A stretch of 64,000 bases of DNA. Origin: Tausonia pullulans. Its lineage: Eukaryota > Basidiomycota > Tremellomycetes > Cystofilobasidiales > Mrakiaceae. Position numbers and translations under genes: made by a program. Positions 23,744 through 35,000 of this stretch are shown piece by piece. The stretch is from contig OX637621.1 in assembly GCA_951802195.1 (NCBI GenBank), positions 1,054,001-1,118,000 of the forward strand, in the 5' to 3' direction. The stretch's first letter is position 1. Each line of letters begins with the position of its first letter. Under the pieces are notes generated by a model, which worked only from the letters and a program-made list of their open reading frames with translations, was not told the DNA's origin and searched no databases.

Positions 23744-25653
23744 TCACCAACCTGATCCATACACCATGCCGCCAGGCGTCCCCGGCGCACTTCCCTCGCT
23801 GCCAGCTCCTCCGCCAACGCCTCCTCCTGTGGCATAACCACCTTGCAAGCCCGTGCTACCGTACCCACCACCAACAGACCCAGCGCCGCCCGCAAGGGTC
23901 GGCCCTCCTCCACCCACACCGCCCCCATTTGCCATAATGATGTACGGCTCCGGCCCACCTCCTACGCCGCCGATGCCTCCTCCGGGAACGACGATGTCCT
24001 CGTCATCGAGCTTCTGCTGAGCCGCCGGGTCGAAGCTAGGGTACGGCGTTGTGTCCGTGTAGTCTGCGTATGCGGCGATGGCGATCTGCTGTTGCTGCTG
24101 GGAGTGAGGGTGCATCGGGTGTAGGTGTGCCGTCTGAGGCTGGGAAGGGTTGTAGTGTGGGTAAACGACTCCAGGAGGCTGGGAGGTCACCATGTTGTGA
24201 GGAGGGACAACACTGCTAGGGTGCTGCTGCTGCTGCTGCTGCTGGTGGTGGTGGTGCTGCTGATGCATCTGGTGCTGATGCGGAAGGTGCATCTGGTGTT
24301 GCTGTTGCTGGTGGTGGTACGCTTCAGCAGCGTCCGGCAAGTGGTGAAGCGGTTGCTGCTGTTGCGGCTGTGCGAACCCCGGAGCTCCCTGGGCGATGGC
24401 CGCCGATCTTGCCCTCCTCGCCGTCTCAATGAGGTTCCGCTCCATCGGAGTGAGCTCCCTCGATTCCGGCTGGTCCTCCACCAACTGCGGCGGTAGATCA
24501 GGCTTCTTCCCCTTGGACGAGGACGATCCTCTCCGCGAGGATGTCGACTGCGACGACGTCGGACGGGCTCCACTTCCACCCCCCTCTGGCGGCGAATTGG
24601 CCAAGATCGTGGACGTCGAGCCGGTGACGGACCCCCCCGAGGAGACGGGGGCGGAGGTTTTGTCAAAGGCGATCCCATCGTTCTTGTTCCGGATCGGCTG
24701 GTTGTTGGACGCGTGGGTGCTCGAGGCGGCACGGACGCGGGTGCCGGTCGTCATGCCGCCAGACTGGGTGGGACAGCCAGTCAGCCTAAGTCTGAGCACG
24801 CGAGATGGGGCGAGTGAGGAGACAACATACACCGGCTGGGATCCCGCTCGGTGTCTCGCCCTCGGGTGCGTTCAGACAAGCCTAAGGGAAGGAAGCCAAG
24901 GAAGGAGTCAGACCCCGCCTCGTGAGAAGGACGCTCTCTCTCTCTCTCCAGCTCTCACCTGGATGAGATTCTTCCCCTCCGTCTGTGTAACGAGCGGCTG
25001 CAGCTTCGGGGTCGTGAACGTATAGACGAGCCCTGTCTCCGAGACGACAAGCAGCAGGACCTGCGTCCCCGTGAGGGTCGAGAGCTCGAAGGCCTTCTTC
25101 ATGATTCCGGCCTTTCGCTTGGAGAAGGTGATGTGCCGGCGGGACTTGTCCTTGATGTACTCGATCTGAATCTTGCGTCGCTCGCGGGCGCCCGAGGCCG
25201 TCGAGCCGCCAGTTGTTCGGGAGCGCTTGTTGCCTCCTCCCTCTACGATTTGATATGAGTATGGGCGAAGAAAGGCGATGAGGGGTCAGAACGAAAGGGA
25301 AGGAGGAGCGAGGCACATGAGGCGGCCTGGCGAGCACCACGGGACCCCGACGCGTCGGCGTGCGTAATCCCAGCCCGACAGAACAACTCACCCTCATCAT
25401 CGTCGTCGTCGTCGCCCTCATCATCCGGGTTGAACTGGACTGCCCTCTCAAGGTCCGCCCGGCCCGAAGGAAGGGGAGGCGAGCCTTCGCCGTTCATGTC
25501 GTCGTCCTCATCGGCAGCGTCATCGTCCTCCTCGGCGGCCTTCGCCTCGGACCGGGTCCGCTTCTTCGAGGAGGACATCGACGTCGACGCGGGAAAATCG
25601 CGGCCGAGGTGGGAAGGGAAGTCGGCTTTGGCGGGCTTCGAGTCGGTTGACAT
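23744..25653 (-). CDS. MCM1: SRF/Mcm1-type MADS-box transcription factor, 538 aa
   Basis: A DNA-binding regulator that in fungi pairs with cofactors at CArG-like boxes to control cell-cycle, mating and other genes. Residues about 107-170 form the MADS/SAM block: RRKIQIEYIKDKSRRHITF, then SKRKAGIMKKAFELSTLTG and ACLNAPE. The 87-residue N-terminus is acidic. The long C-terminus is Gln/His-rich, with runs of 5-8 Gln mixed with His, then Gly-rich, suggesting a disordered activation region. Exons in coding order: 25653-25392, 25242-24959, 24881-24831, 24763-23744; total 1617 nt. The third exon uses the GTATGT donor, not the nearer GTGTAT, because only that keeps frame. The gene symbol reflects the family; orthology to yeast MCM1 over ARG80 or mammalian SRF is inferred from the single MADS block. 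Confidence 0.92.
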
Positions 25654-26882
25654 GGTTCTGGAGGGCTGAAGGAAGGAGCGCACACCGGGCACGCGACGTC
25701 GTGTGTGAGACTGGATCACCTCGAGGGAGAGCGAAGAGCATACGAGAGCCGATGCGCGTGACGTACCAGGGAGAGGTCGGAACGGAGAGAGGCGCCGGAA
25801 GGAAAACGCGTTGATAGATACTGTGTGACAGACTGTCTGGCTGAGCCCCGAGTTTGGGTGCGATGTCGGGTGGCTGGTCGAGTCGGGCGAACGCGAGGAT
25901 CAACGGCCTCGGGTTAAGTCTGTGGGATTGCGAACGAGAGCAGTCGTCGAGACGACCAGAGACGCGCCGTGCAGGCGGGCAGGACGAGAAGCGGATCCGA
26001 CCGCGGAGACGACGGGGGGCGCCATATGGAGGAAGGCAGTAGACGGTCGAGGTGCCATCGCGGCGTTGTTGTTTGGGCAAGAGCGCGACAGGGTGGAAGA
26101 ATGAGAGAGACGGAGAAAGGTGATGGTGAGGATGAAGGATGAGCGTCTATCTTGGCGTCGTCCCCCAACAGAAGAGAAGGCACTCGCCTCAGGGATGTCT
26201 TCCAGGAGGGGAAGGGGGGAGAAGGGAGAGAAGGTGGAGACTGGATGGAGGGAAGGAGCAACTCGTCGCTTCCCCGGATGGCTAGCGTGGGTCGGCGCAC
26301 GAGCCAAGCCGGACTGAGCAGTTCAGCCATGCAAACCACCATCTCTCGCAGCAGTGGTGACATGGTATGCTCCTTCTGCCTGCTCGCTGATGGCTCAGAT
26401 TTCTTCCCAGACAGAGGAGCTTGGAGTGCGTCGGGAAAGTATGAGGGCAAGCTCAGGCGTGCCGCTGGCTGATGGCGGTAGGACCAGCGACAGGGATCAA
26501 AGCTCGTTCTCGCATTGCCGACCATCTACCAATCAGGACGTCAAAGAGAAACTCTCCTGGTGCCTGTCTCTGAGTTGGAAGATGGACCTAACCCCGGCTG
26601 AGAACACGCCGCGCAGCGCATCAGCACCCGCGCGCGCTCAATCGCATCCTCAGCCAGAGTCAAAGAGCAGCACAAAGTTTAGAGACGTCCCTCCCGACAC
26701 CCTGCAGTACCATAGTGCACAGACAATCTTTCTTTCTTCACCAGCCAACCCTTGGCGGGGCCAAGAGCGAGCGAATGCCACCCCGCGCGCGCGCCATCAC
26801 GCCGCAAAACAGAAGAACGTCGCATTTCAGAAAGTCACTACTCTCGATTTCCCCTCATCTCCCAACCGCTCAGACGCCGAGT
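25654..26882. other. Intergenic upstream of the MADS-box gene
   Basis: 1.2 kb with no supported gene. Several frames stay open on both strands because of GC bias, but none shows a motif. A short CG-alternating run lies near 26779-26795. The region probably holds the MADS-box promoter and the 3' UTR of the small membrane-protein gene. Confidence 0.45.
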
Positions 26883-27644
26883 CTAGTGGTGTCCCTTGAT
26901 GGGCTCCTGGAAGCGAGATTGCGAACGCAGCGAATGGGGGGAAGGCAAGGTGAGCGCTCTGCCTCACCTCGGGCCGGTTCCGACGAGTCGACGACGACTG
27001 GTCGCGCGTCTCAGGGCAAGGCGCCAGAACTCACGTAGGGCTTAGATCCAGCGTACATGCCCTCAAAGTCGGCGTTCTCGAACTGTTTCATTTGCTGCAG
27101 CGAGCGCAAGCGCAGGAGAGGATGGTCAGCCAGGGTGGTCGAAGGCAAGGCGAGCTCGGTCGACCGGCCCGTCTATGGGCTCGTTCGTCGTCGTCGCCTC
27201 GTCAAGAAGCCTGCGACCAGCGAACGACCGACACCGTATTCCTCATCGGGGGCCAGCACTCACCTTCATGTACCAATGAGGCTTGCTGGGAGGGATGGGA
27301 GCCCACTGAAGAGATGTCGGAGAGCCATCAACGCTTCGTCCGACGGGGACGCTCACGCGCGAGCCAAGGCGACCTCGGGCGCGCTCGACGAGGCAAACGA
27401 ACCTCGTGCTTGGCCGAATACGGCCAGAGGACGTAAAAGACGAAGGCTGTGTAGCCGACACCGACAATGGCGGTATTCCTCTTCCAGTTCACCTGCCCCG
27501 CCCACCAACCACCTAGAGACGCCCAGATTTCAGCTCCCAAGTCCGGAGCCGTCCAGACAACGATGCAGACGGACCAGTAGGAGAGTATATGCGACGAGGG
27601 AACGGATAGCGCCTGTCGACTGCAAGAGGGGCGGTCGGAAGCAT
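26883..27644 (-). CDS. Small single-span membrane protein, 101 aa, probably mitochondrial
   Basis: Exons in coding order: 27644-27575, 27512-27403, 27305-27264, 27094-27035, 26906-26883 (306 nt). Only the spliced product shows a coherent protein: a basic N-terminus, the motif YSPTGGWWAGQVNWKRNT, one hydrophobic helix (about 36-55) ending at Pro-Tyr, then a polar tail with WAPIPPSKPHWYMK and ENADFEGMYAG. This layout matches small uncharacterised fungal proteins that I associate with the mitochondrial inner membrane, and the gene is divergent from an ATP synthase subunit 170 bp away. The exact function is not known to me. The ATG at 27644 is the nearest in frame; a possible acceptor just after it means a start in an upstream exon is possible. 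The last exon is only 24 nt. Confidence 0.75.
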
Positions 27645-27813
27645 GTTGGGGCGAGAGCAAGGTGGTGGTCGTCGAGGGCTGAGCTCTCCGCGAGCCTGGC
27701 GCCGTCTGGGCGGCTTCGCCCAGCGAGGGTTTCGCTGAGCGCTCCCCGCTCGACCTCTTTGCCCTCGACCCATCACCTTCCTTTCCTCCGTCCGCCCTCG
27801 CTCGTCTTCACCC
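27645..27813. promoter_or_regulatory. Divergent promoter of two mitochondrial-type genes
   Basis: 169 bp lie between the start of the small membrane protein on minus and ATP17 on plus, so the two are probably co-expressed from a shared promoter. The plus strand becomes pyrimidine-rich just before the ATP17 ATG. No named element was recognised. Confidence 0.5.
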
Positions 27814-29292
27814 ATGGTCTCCTCCCTCATCCCCCCCAAGATCGCCTCCCCGTCCGCCGTCGTCAGTCCTGGCCCTTCTTCTCGCGCCTCAGGCCTCCGC
27901 CGACGCTCTGTCTAGCATCGGCCCCTGGACGAGAAAGCTGACGCTCGCTCTTCCTCTCTTCTCCTCGCCCTCGCCTCGCCTCGCCGATACCAACCCGCTG
28001 CTTGTGTCCCGGCCGTCCTCAGTCCGGTGGAGGAGCCGGCAAGGACCTCACCTTTATCGTCGGTCTCTACGACCGGATCGCTAAGGGCCCCAAGAGCGAG
28101 CAGGCCCGCTGGGGCAAGGGCTTCTACAGGCACTTCAACGGATCCACCGCTTCCGGGTTCGTAGCCGCCCCCTGTCTCTCTCTCGACGACGGACGACAGT
28201 TCACAAGCGACGCGATGGCGTGAGAGGGAGGAGGCAAGGACGGACACTCGCCCCCTCTTGCTCGGTCGGTTGCTCGGCTGGTTGGGGACGGAGATGCCGT
28301 CGAAGGACGGCGGTCCGCTCACTTTTGGCCCGGCTTCGCCCAGCCCGCTCGCTTTCGCGACCAGGAAGGCGAGCAGAGGAGGCGCGGATCTGCTCGTGTG
28401 AGGCAGGCGAGGAGCAGGAGGGAGACAAGAGCCAAGGCACGGGGGAACGAGGACATCGTCACGTCGAGCGCTCGACTCTTCGCCCTCCGCCTCGGCCGCT
28501 CTTCCGTCCTTCTTCCTCTGCGTCGACCTTCTCGTTTGCTCGTCGACGGGACTCCCGCGTGTGCGGGGAGCTACAGAGCAACCAAGGAGCAGTGTCCTTG
28601 TCTCCTCCGGGGACGCGAGCGTGTGAGCTCGGGAAGGACGACGCCGGCTCGCTGGGAAGCCGAGAGGCAGCTGGGGCACGAGCGGCCGTCCGCGCTCTCT
28701 TCCTCCTCGCGGCTCGCGCGCGTCGAGCCGATTCCTGTCTTGCCTCAGGCGGCGCGCGCGCTCCCCAGGGTGCTTCGGAGAGCAACCTGGACTGTGACTT
28801 GGTGTGACGGAGCGTCGAGCTTTGGCGAAAACGACGCGTCTTCCCTTTGACCTTGCTGCTGGCTTCCTCTTCCCCGCTCGCTGTCTCTCTTCGTCGCGCG
28901 CGCGCGCGCGCGTCTTCAACGTCGTCGTCGCCCTCGTTCTTGTCTGCGTAGTTCAGTTGTAGTTGTGAGCGAGGCGAGAGAACTGACCCGTGCTCTGCGC
29001 TTGGACTTATGCAGCAAGCCCCTCGTTGCCATCATCGGAGGTCTCCTCGTCACTGGATACACTATCCACTACACCCGTACGTTGCTTGACTCTTCTTTCC
29101 CTGGTCGAGCATCCGGTTCGGGCCGACACTGACTTGACGTGCTTGTTCTCTGGTCGACTCGCAGGCCACCTCCGTCAGTCCCTTCTTCCATCTTAGCATG
29201 AACCCTTCTCCGTCCCAACCACTGACGCACCTCTTCCCCTCCCCCCCCCGCTCTCGCGTCGACTAGACCACCACAAGCTCGCTGAGCACTAA
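27814..29292 (+). CDS. ATP17: F1Fo ATP synthase subunit f (Atp17), 92 aa
   Basis: A small Fo membrane subunit of mitochondrial ATP synthase. The N-terminus MVSSLIPPKI matches the family start (VSTLIPPK in yeast). Then comes YDRIAKGPKSEQARWGKGF, the loop NGSTASGKPL, one hydrophobic helix (LVAIIGGLLVTGYTIHY) and the His-rich tail RHLHHHKLAEH. Exons: 27814-27861, 28023-28156, 29015-29076, 29165-29173, 29267-29292; total 279 nt. Exon 4 is 9 nt. Intron 2 is 858 nt, more than ten times the local norm, GC-rich and containing a CG-alternating run at about 28894-28912. Length is close to the yeast protein (about 95-100 aa). Confidence 0.93.
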
Positions 29293-32057
29293 GCCGCTCG
29301 CCTTGCGCTGCTGCTGTGTTCCGAGTGGAAGGTTGAAAAGAAGGAGGAAAGGAGGGGGGGGAGGAGGAGGAAGATGGAGACAGAGACGATGAGAAGAGAG
29401 AGGAAGGGTCCCACAAAGTCGCTAGCCCCCTCTTGATATATAGAGAAAGGAACTTTTGGTTGGCAGGCTCGCTCGTCGGGGCTGTCAGGGCGCACGCATC
29501 CGGGCTGGTTTAGCTCGCCAGGCGGGTGGGTCTCTGCGAGGAAGCGCCGCGCCGGCCGTCGTCATCTGGCTTGGCTGTCGGTCGGAGGATCTCGTCACCG
29601 GACGGGGCGCAGGTTCGGGCTCTCGGACGACAGACACTCCCATGCTCCCTCAGCCTGATCCGATAGGCCCCCAGGGCCTTTGAGACGCTGGGAAATTTGA
29701 GGTTGGATTCGGATGAGCTACTGAGGATTCATCTCGACTCGCCGCTAATCTCGCCCACATCCGCTTCCACGCGTGTCTGGAGGGCGGAGAGGGGGAAGGA
29801 GAGGGGCAAGCAAGTACATCTCGGCCTTGGCCTCGGCCTCGGGGCGACCTGATGGATCGAGCAAGGCCCAAGGGACAAGCAAACGCAGGGGAGATCCGAA
29901 GGGTTCGAAGAGGAGGGCTCTTCTGCCCCTCTTTTGAGGCGGCTCCTGTCCAGCTCGCGAGTGTCCTTCATCTAGGCTCGAGGGCATAGGGGGCAAGAGG
30001 GCCACCGAAGGAACGATAAGGCTACCAAACGCAGAGAGACGCAGGCCACACAGCCCGAGGCGTGCTCAAATTCTCGGTTCGGTCGTTCTCGTTGGGTGGG
30101 CTACAGCGACCATTGCATTCAGGCCGACGACAGAACGCATGCACGCCGATTTTCCTTTTCTCTGCTCTCCTTTCGAGCCCACTAAGCCTCGTTACATCAT
30201 GACATACGTTGCGTTGGGTGAATGGATGGGTGGCGTGACGGTCGCTCACTGGCCCTCCTCGTCAAGGAGGCAGGGCCGTCTGCGGACTCCGACCACCGAG
30301 GGCACCAATTCTCCGAGTGCCAGCCTTCGTGCCAATGTCTTCTTTGTGCTGGAGTTGGTCCCTAGCGCAGTTTTAGGTGGTCTCTCTTGTTCTCTCTCAA
30401 CTGAGAGCGGCTGGCAAGCAGTCCTAAGCAAGAAATGATGGCGGCGTGATGTCGAATGAGGCGGGGCATGCATGCATGTTCAGGAGAGCGAGATAGGCGA
30501 AAGAAAGGAGAGTCTAGCTATGGCCGCAGTGCAGCGATCTGTTTTGCACTCTAAATCGACTCAAGGGCTCGTGGTGGCGCACCCACATGGAGGAAGGGAA
30601 GCGGGGAGAAGGATGCAACAGAGTGATTTGTTTCATCCTCTCGCGCGCGCAGAACAAGCAAAACAACAACATGGGAGACCCTTCTCCGTCCTTCCGTCGT
30701 CGACGGGCGGGGCACCAAGAAGCTGACCTGTGGCGGGCGGTCTAGTCGGGCCTTGAGTGACCAAGAGAGAGGATGAGAGAGCAGCGGCCCTCGACCATCT
30801 CGCTCATCAAGATCGTGAGAGCGAGCGAGAGATGGCTTAGGATAGGTGAAGGGAAAAGGGGGGGGGGAGGGGGGGGGGTTAACGCACCGCCACACTTGAC
30901 CAAGCACACTCTCGGGTGTTTTCGTCTTAGCACTCTATCGGCGGACGGAGTATGGCGCACAACGCGGGCGGCGTCCGCGAGGTGCTGCGGTCGCAAGGAT
31001 GCGGGCAGAACTGGATTTCTTCGGAGGAAGGGGCCCGGTTTTCGCTAGAAGAAGGAGGAGGGGGAGGAGAGAGAGATGGAAAATGATCTACGAGGGGGCG
31101 ATCGAGAAGCACAGAAGCTCGACAGCAAACGCCGGCGGCGACTCGCCACGCCCCGGGGTCCAGGACCCAGCAGGGGGGAGAGAACCGCGGCAGAGCAGCA
31201 GCAGCGACGTGTGTGTGCGTCGCATTCCTTCCGAGGCGGGGGAGAGGGACGAGGCCTTGCACCGCGACGAGCAGGGAGGGGCAGACAGGATTTATTTTTT
31301 GACGGGACGAGGGTGCGGCGGAGCTTGCGTTGCAAGCTAGCGCGCACCTGGAGATGGGGGGACGAGACTGGAAATCTGGATCTCAAGCGTCGGTACTGTC
31401 GGCACGGGGCGAGGCGTGTCTCCGTTGTGCCCGGTCATCTGGGCGCGTTACGCTGGCCATGGACAGGCGGAAGCACGGAGGGAGTTTGGTGTGGCGAGCA
31501 CGGAGAAGAGAGAAAAAGGGAGCAAGGAGCAGAAACAGAGACGGACAGAGAGAGACCCGCGAGGCCGCTGCCCGAGAGGGACCCGAGAGGGAAACAGAAG
31601 CACGAAGCAAGCCAGCCCGCCACGCCGGGGTGTCGGTCTTCGCTCGCTCTCTGACCTCTCTCGCTCACTGGCGGTTCGGCAAAAGCGAGTTGCTGCCGCG
31701 AACGAAGACGAGCAACCAACAAGCGAACGCAGGAGCAGGCCTAGGCCACCGCACGTCGCCCGCGACAACCGCCCGCTTCCCAGTCTGCACCCGCCTGGCC
31801 GCCCGCCTCCACCTGCGGTTTCCCCCTCGCCTTCCTCCCGACCATCGCCCCTCTCCATCGGCTCGCCCTCCCTCGCCCTCGCCCTCCTCCCTCCCTTGCG
31901 CTCCAGCGAGAGACTCCCCCAACCCGGACGACACCGGGCCTCGCCACGCCCACCACCTCCGCCACATCGGGGGCCCAGCCATTACCCCTAGTCCTTCCTC
32001 CCTACGGCGCCTTCTCGATCCTCGACGGATCCCTGCCGCTCGCGCCGTGCCATCCGA
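29293..32057. other. Long intergenic region before the Zn2Cys6 gene
   Basis: 2.76 kb without a supported gene. There is a G-run at about 30857-30878, purine-rich plus-strand stretches around 31060-31600, and a pyrimidine-rich stretch from about 31740 to 32050 that leads into the start codon. Open frames here are explained by GC bias. It may be the long promoter and leader of the regulator downstream, or hold an unspliced 5' UTR or a noncoding RNA gene. Confidence 0.45.
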
Positions 32058-35000
32058 ATGCACCAGCGCTCGTCTGCCCAGACGGGTCCTCCTCCCTCTT
32101 CCGGGCACTCGGCCAACTTCGTCCCGGAATCATTGTTGACGTCTGCGCCGTCTGCGCTGCCGCCGCCATCGTCGTTGTCTCTGCCGCAAGACCCGCCTCC
32201 GCCGGGAAACCCGTTGGAGGAGGGCAAGAAGAAGACGAACCCCAAGTTTGGTCTCGCCTGCCTTAAGTGGTGAGTTCCAACGGGCTCAAAGAGGTCAAGC
32301 GGGTCCGCAAGCAGGGCGGCGCGGCGCGCGCCGCCCGCCTGTCGTGATGCCTGGCTCTATTCCCCGCTCTTCGCCACTCCCTCCGAGATCGAGCGGAGCG
32401 TGGGCATCAGAAGAGAGCAGCGGAAGGGGGGGGAGAGAGGGCACGGACAAGCGCGACAACAGCTGCCTGGGACCTGTTGGATGATGTCCGAATACCAGCT
32501 GACTCAAGCTTCGGCCTCCACTCCCTTCGTCTCTCTTGCCGCCGGTCCTCGGTCCGTCTTCGTCTGGTCTCGCCCACATACTAGCCGGACTCGAAAGATC
32601 AAGGTGCGTCTTTACACGCGTTAGCCTGCCTCTCCCGCTCCCGCTCCCGCTCCTCCTTCCCTCCTCCGCCTTTCCCTTCTGGGCTTGGCCTCTCCAGGAA
32701 GCCTGTTCCGCTCCTCCACGGATTTAGTCTGTCCGCTGATCATCTTGTCCTTGCTACACTCTCCCCCTCTCCGTGGCTCGATTGTCCCCCTTACCCCGCC
32801 TTTCTCCCTCGCCCACGGCCGCCGACGATCCCCTCTCTGCTGCTTCGTTCCGCCCCCCGGTCTTCCTCTCTCCATTTCTCTCGCCCGACTTCGCCGGGCC
32901 GCTGTCTTTGCTGTTCTTAGTGCGACGGAACGAGGCCAGTATGCGAAAACTGTGTGCGCAAGGGCTTCGAGTGCCATTTCGACGAAACACCGTTCGTAAC
33001 TTCCCTCGTCCCCTCCGCCCTCCCCCGCTATCGCTCTAGCCCCTCTCTTTCGATGTCGACCTGATAACCGGCCTCCGGTTTATCCGGCTTCCTCGGCCAT
33101 GCAGAAAACGTCGCGGTCCTGACCGCCAGCCCGGCCGGAAACGCCGTACCGCGGCTCAGAAGGCGGCTGAGGAGCGTGAGGCCGCCGAGGCTCGAGCTAG
33201 GGGCGAGCCTCCTCCCCCGTTGCCCCTCAAGAAGGTCCGCCGTCGCTCATCAGCCGGGGAGGCCGCGGCTGTCTCGTCGATAGCAATGGCTGGTGCATCG
33301 AGCGCTGCCTCTGCTGCTGCCTGCGGTGCACTACCTGGGTCTTTCGCCGACGGAGAGCTCTACGGTCTGCCTGCCAGAGGTGGCGAGAGTGGTGGTGGCA
33401 CCGTCGCCACCGCTCCCCCGGAGCAGAGGAAACGCAAGCTTAGCAGCAGCATTACCACGACCGAACTCGAGCCGCTGGGCGGCAGTCTAATGCGGCCGGA
33501 CTCGTCGCCAGCAGATGCGTTCGCTGTCTTCCATCAAAGTCCAACATCGTCGTCGTCTGGCTTTGGCGGAGACAAGATCCTGCGTGTCGGACCCGGCGGC
33601 TCATCGATGTACAGCGCCGAGCCAACTTCGGGGGGATATCTCCACCACCGCCCCGCTTCGATGTCTCAGCCGCAGCCGCAGCCGATCTACCCGGTCGTTC
33701 AGCCTCAACGGCAACATAACTTCTACCCCCCTCCGGATCCTCTCCCGCACCCTTCAGCGGTCATCTCCTCATCTGCCTCCTCCTCTTCCTCGTTGCGCCA
33801 TCATTCCGCCGGATACCCCCAGCAGCAGCAGCAGCAAGTGGACAGCAACTCCTTCGCTCCAAACCCCTCCCATTTCTACCAAGCAGCGCAGCAGCCACAG
33901 CAACAGCAACATCAACATCAGCATCATCAACAGCAGCATCAGCAGCAGTCGTCCTTGCAGCACCAGGCCTTCCACCAGCCTCACCACCCGTCCAGCTTCT
34001 ACCCGACGGCTCCTCCGCCCCAGCTCGCTGCCCACGTACTCTACGCTCCCCATACTGTCCCCTTCGGCAACGGAAACAGCAACGGGAACAGCAGCAACGC
34101 CCACCAGCACCACTCTCTCTCGAGCGACCACGAGCTGAGCCCTTTTCTCTACGAGAAGCCTTTCTTCCCGAGCCACCCGGAGCCGCCCATCTTCTTTCCC
34201 TCGGCGGCGGCGATGCAACAGCAACAACAACAGCAACAGCAACAGCAGCAGCAGCAGCAGCGGCAGCAACAACACCAGCAGTCTCATTATGCGTCCTCAA
34301 TCTCGTCGCCGTCCTCGAACCGATCGCGGACACCTGCCACGGGCGCAGTAGCACCGACAGGGTCTGGTCCTCCTGCCTCATCGGGGTCCTCCTCGCATGG
34401 TTATAATCCCTTCGACTCGGTTGTCCCTACCGCCCTTCCCATCAATGAACATCAACAGCGTCAGCAGCAGCAGCAGCAGCCGAACCCCTCTCGCCCGACG
34501 TCCTCCTCCCATCACGCCCACTCGCATCAACCCTCCTCGCACGCTCGGGTCGTCCTCGCGCCGGCTTGGCCGCCTGTGCCTGGAAGTGGACTCCACATCC
34601 ATCCGCAGGACAATGTCGACGATGTCGCGTTCTCCCCTGGAGTCGTCGAGGACTCGTGGGCGATGGGTGGTGCTGGACAGAGGTCCAAAGTGAACGTGAG
34701 TCAGTACTTCGCGAGAAAGCCTCGGGGCTGCAGAGATGAAGGAGGTTGGGGCTTAAGCTGATACTGCTGTAAGGGAGTGAACCAGGTCCGTGAGCTCTTC
34801 TCATCGGCCGCTCCGATGGTCGTCCCGACCTTGGCCGTGAGTCAGTTATACCCCGCAGGTGAGAGGGTAAAAGTGCGAGAAGCTAGTTAGACTGACTTAT
34901 TTGCCTCTTTCACCGCCCTCAAGCTTTCAACGGACATAACGATCGGCGACTTTAGGTACGTATCTTCGCGCTTGTTCTATATTCCTGGTGACCTCCAGCT

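Noticed and set aside
29293-32057. Many open frames on both strands in the long intergenic region
   Set aside because: They are explained by high GC (few stops). No family motif, no consistent start, and no set of exons keeping one frame with sensible composition.
33769-34287. A minus-strand frame full of Leu opposite the poly-Gln tract
   Set aside because: It is the antisense shadow of CAG/CAA codons in the Zn2Cys6 gene and starts and ends with the repeat.
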